Of a DNA stretch of 24,306 nt, positions 23,586 to 24,306 are shown piece after piece; the stretch's first letter is position 1; the number at the start of each line of letters is the position of its first letter. The notes under the pieces are model-generated. The model was not told the DNA's origin, made no database searches, and saw only the letters and a program-made list of their open reading frames with translations. The translations under genes were made by a program, and so were the position numbers. The stretch is from Thermoproteota archaeon (GTDB lineage: Archaea; Thermoproteota; Thermoprotei_A; Sulfolobales; Desulfurococcaceae). The stretch spans positions 1 through 24,306 of the forward strand of contig JAADCY010000153.1 in assembly GCA_013154205.1 (NCBI GenBank), written 5' to 3'.

Positions 23586-24306
23586 TTGAAGAGAGAGGAT
23601 TTCCTCGAGCATCTGAGGACGATTGAGGCTAAATGGCAGAAGAGATGGATAGAAGATCACGTGTTCGAGCCCCACCCCTTAGAGGGTAGGGAGAAATACT
23701 TCATAACAGTTCCTTATCCGTACACTAATGGGCCTCTACATATTGGTCATGGTAGAACATATACTATCGGCGACATAGTCGCTAGATATAAGCGGCTCCG
23801 AGGATACAACGTATTATTCCCTATGGCTTTCCACATAACTGGTACACCTATTATAGCTATTTCCGAACGCATAAGCCGTGGCGACGAGAAAGTAATCCAG
23901 ATGTACCGTCACTACGTAGGCGTATATATCAGTGATGAGAAGAAAATCGATGAGATAGTAAAGGAATTCAAGGATCCGCTGAAACTAGCTACTTTCTTCG
24001 CCGAGAGAATACATAGTGATTTCTCCGCTCTCGGATACAGTATTGATTGGAGAAGAAAATTCCACACAGGCGAGCCCATCTATAATGCATTTGTCACGTG
24101 GCAATTCCTAAGACTCAGAGAGCTTGGACTAATAACTCAGGGAGACCACCTTGTAACGTATTGTCTCCTGCACAAACAGCCTGAGGGCGAAGACGATATC
24201 AAGGACGCGGACACAAATCCGGTCGAGATCCTAGAGTTTACGGCCATAAAGTTCGAGCTCGTAGACCAGCCGAAAACATATCTCGTGGCAGCGACGCTTA
24301 GACCAG
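23586..24306 (+). CDS. leuS: Leucyl-tRNA synthetase, 5' part (cut by window edge)
   Basis: The first 240 residues of a class I aminoacyl-tRNA synthetase. It opens LKREDFLEHLRTIEAKWQKR, then FITVPYPYTNGPLHIGHGRT with the HIGH motif intact, and FPMAFHITGTPIIAISERI, the start of the editing-domain insertion typical of archaeal LeuRS. The large editing domain and KMSKS lie beyond the window. TTG 23586 is supported by ggaggag at 23571-23577, nine bases upstream, and a TATA-like CATATATTT at about 23531-23539. The preceding dehydrogenase ends 101 bases upstream. ValRS and IleRS are alternatives but fit less well. Confidence 0.87.
   Translation, partial: MKREDFLEHLRTIEAKWQKRWIEDHVFEPHPLEGREKYFITVPYPYTNGPLHIGHGRTYTIGDIVARYKRLRGYNVLFPMAFHITGTPIIAISERISRGDEKVIQMYRHYVGVYISDEKKIDEIVKEFKDPLKLATFFAERIHSDFSALGYSIDWRRKFHTGEPIYNAFVTWQFLRLRELGLITQGDHLVTYCLLHKQPEGEDDIKDADTNPVEILEFTAIKFELVDQPKTYLVAATLRP

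Overview
The window looks like the chromosome of a hyperthermophilic crenarchaeon, most plausibly Desulfurococcales. The grounds are AT-rich archaeal TATA boxes about 26 bases ahead of starts, GGAGGTGA-type ribosome binding sites, frequent GTG and TTG starts, a class I lysyl-tRNA synthetase, archaeal-type phosphoglycerate mutases, Tfx and TrmB regulators, and a large surface protease with a coiled-coil stalk. This placement is inferred from gene content, not from a marker gene. No tRNA, rRNA, insertion sequence or CRISPR array was seen, and no gene-free stretch exceeds about 170 bases.

Layout. (1) 80-2901: dUTPase (minus) diverges from a NifX/NifB-like gene and a DUF134 regulator (plus), followed by a first phosphoglycerate mutase (minus). 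(2) 3017-8388: a KaiC-like ATPase and TrmB-type regulator (minus) diverge from a three-gene ABC importer (plus); a perfect 24-base palindrome covers the importer promoter. (3) 8437-11102: cyclic 2,3-diphosphoglycerate synthetase overlaps a second phosphoglycerate mutase. (4) 11265-11846: two small low-complexity proteins, one 20% tryptophan. (5) 11945-13764: a MoeA-type molybdenum/tungsten cofactor gene and a Tfx-family regulator. (6) 13765-16027: a structured intergenic element, a small unknown gene and an HD-domain phosphohydrolase (minus). (7) 16146-18841: an unknown membrane-anchored secreted protein and lysyl-tRNA synthetase (plus). (8) 18888-22166: a gingipain-like surface protease (minus). 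(9) 22321-24306: a metal-dependent alcohol dehydrogenase and the 5' part of leucyl-tRNA synthetase, cut by the window edge.

How the parts may work together. The most striking pattern is that operons (1) and (4), about 10.6 kb apart, carry the same operator-like palindrome (TGTGCWATAGCACA) just ahead of first genes that both start Met-Ala-Trp and are rich in Gly, Arg and aromatic residues. The linked DUF134 regulator has a similar Arg/Gly/Trp-rich N-terminus. This suggests a small co-regulated, uncharacterised system related to the NifX/DUF134/DUF5320 gene sets of anaerobic archaea and bacteria. Second, the importer, its KaiC/TrmB-like regulators and the cyclic-diphosphoglycerate operon lie side by side, which raises the possibility of a phosphorylated-compound transporter feeding or serving a thermoprotectant pathway. 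Third, moeA next to tfx suggests metal-cofactor-linked control.
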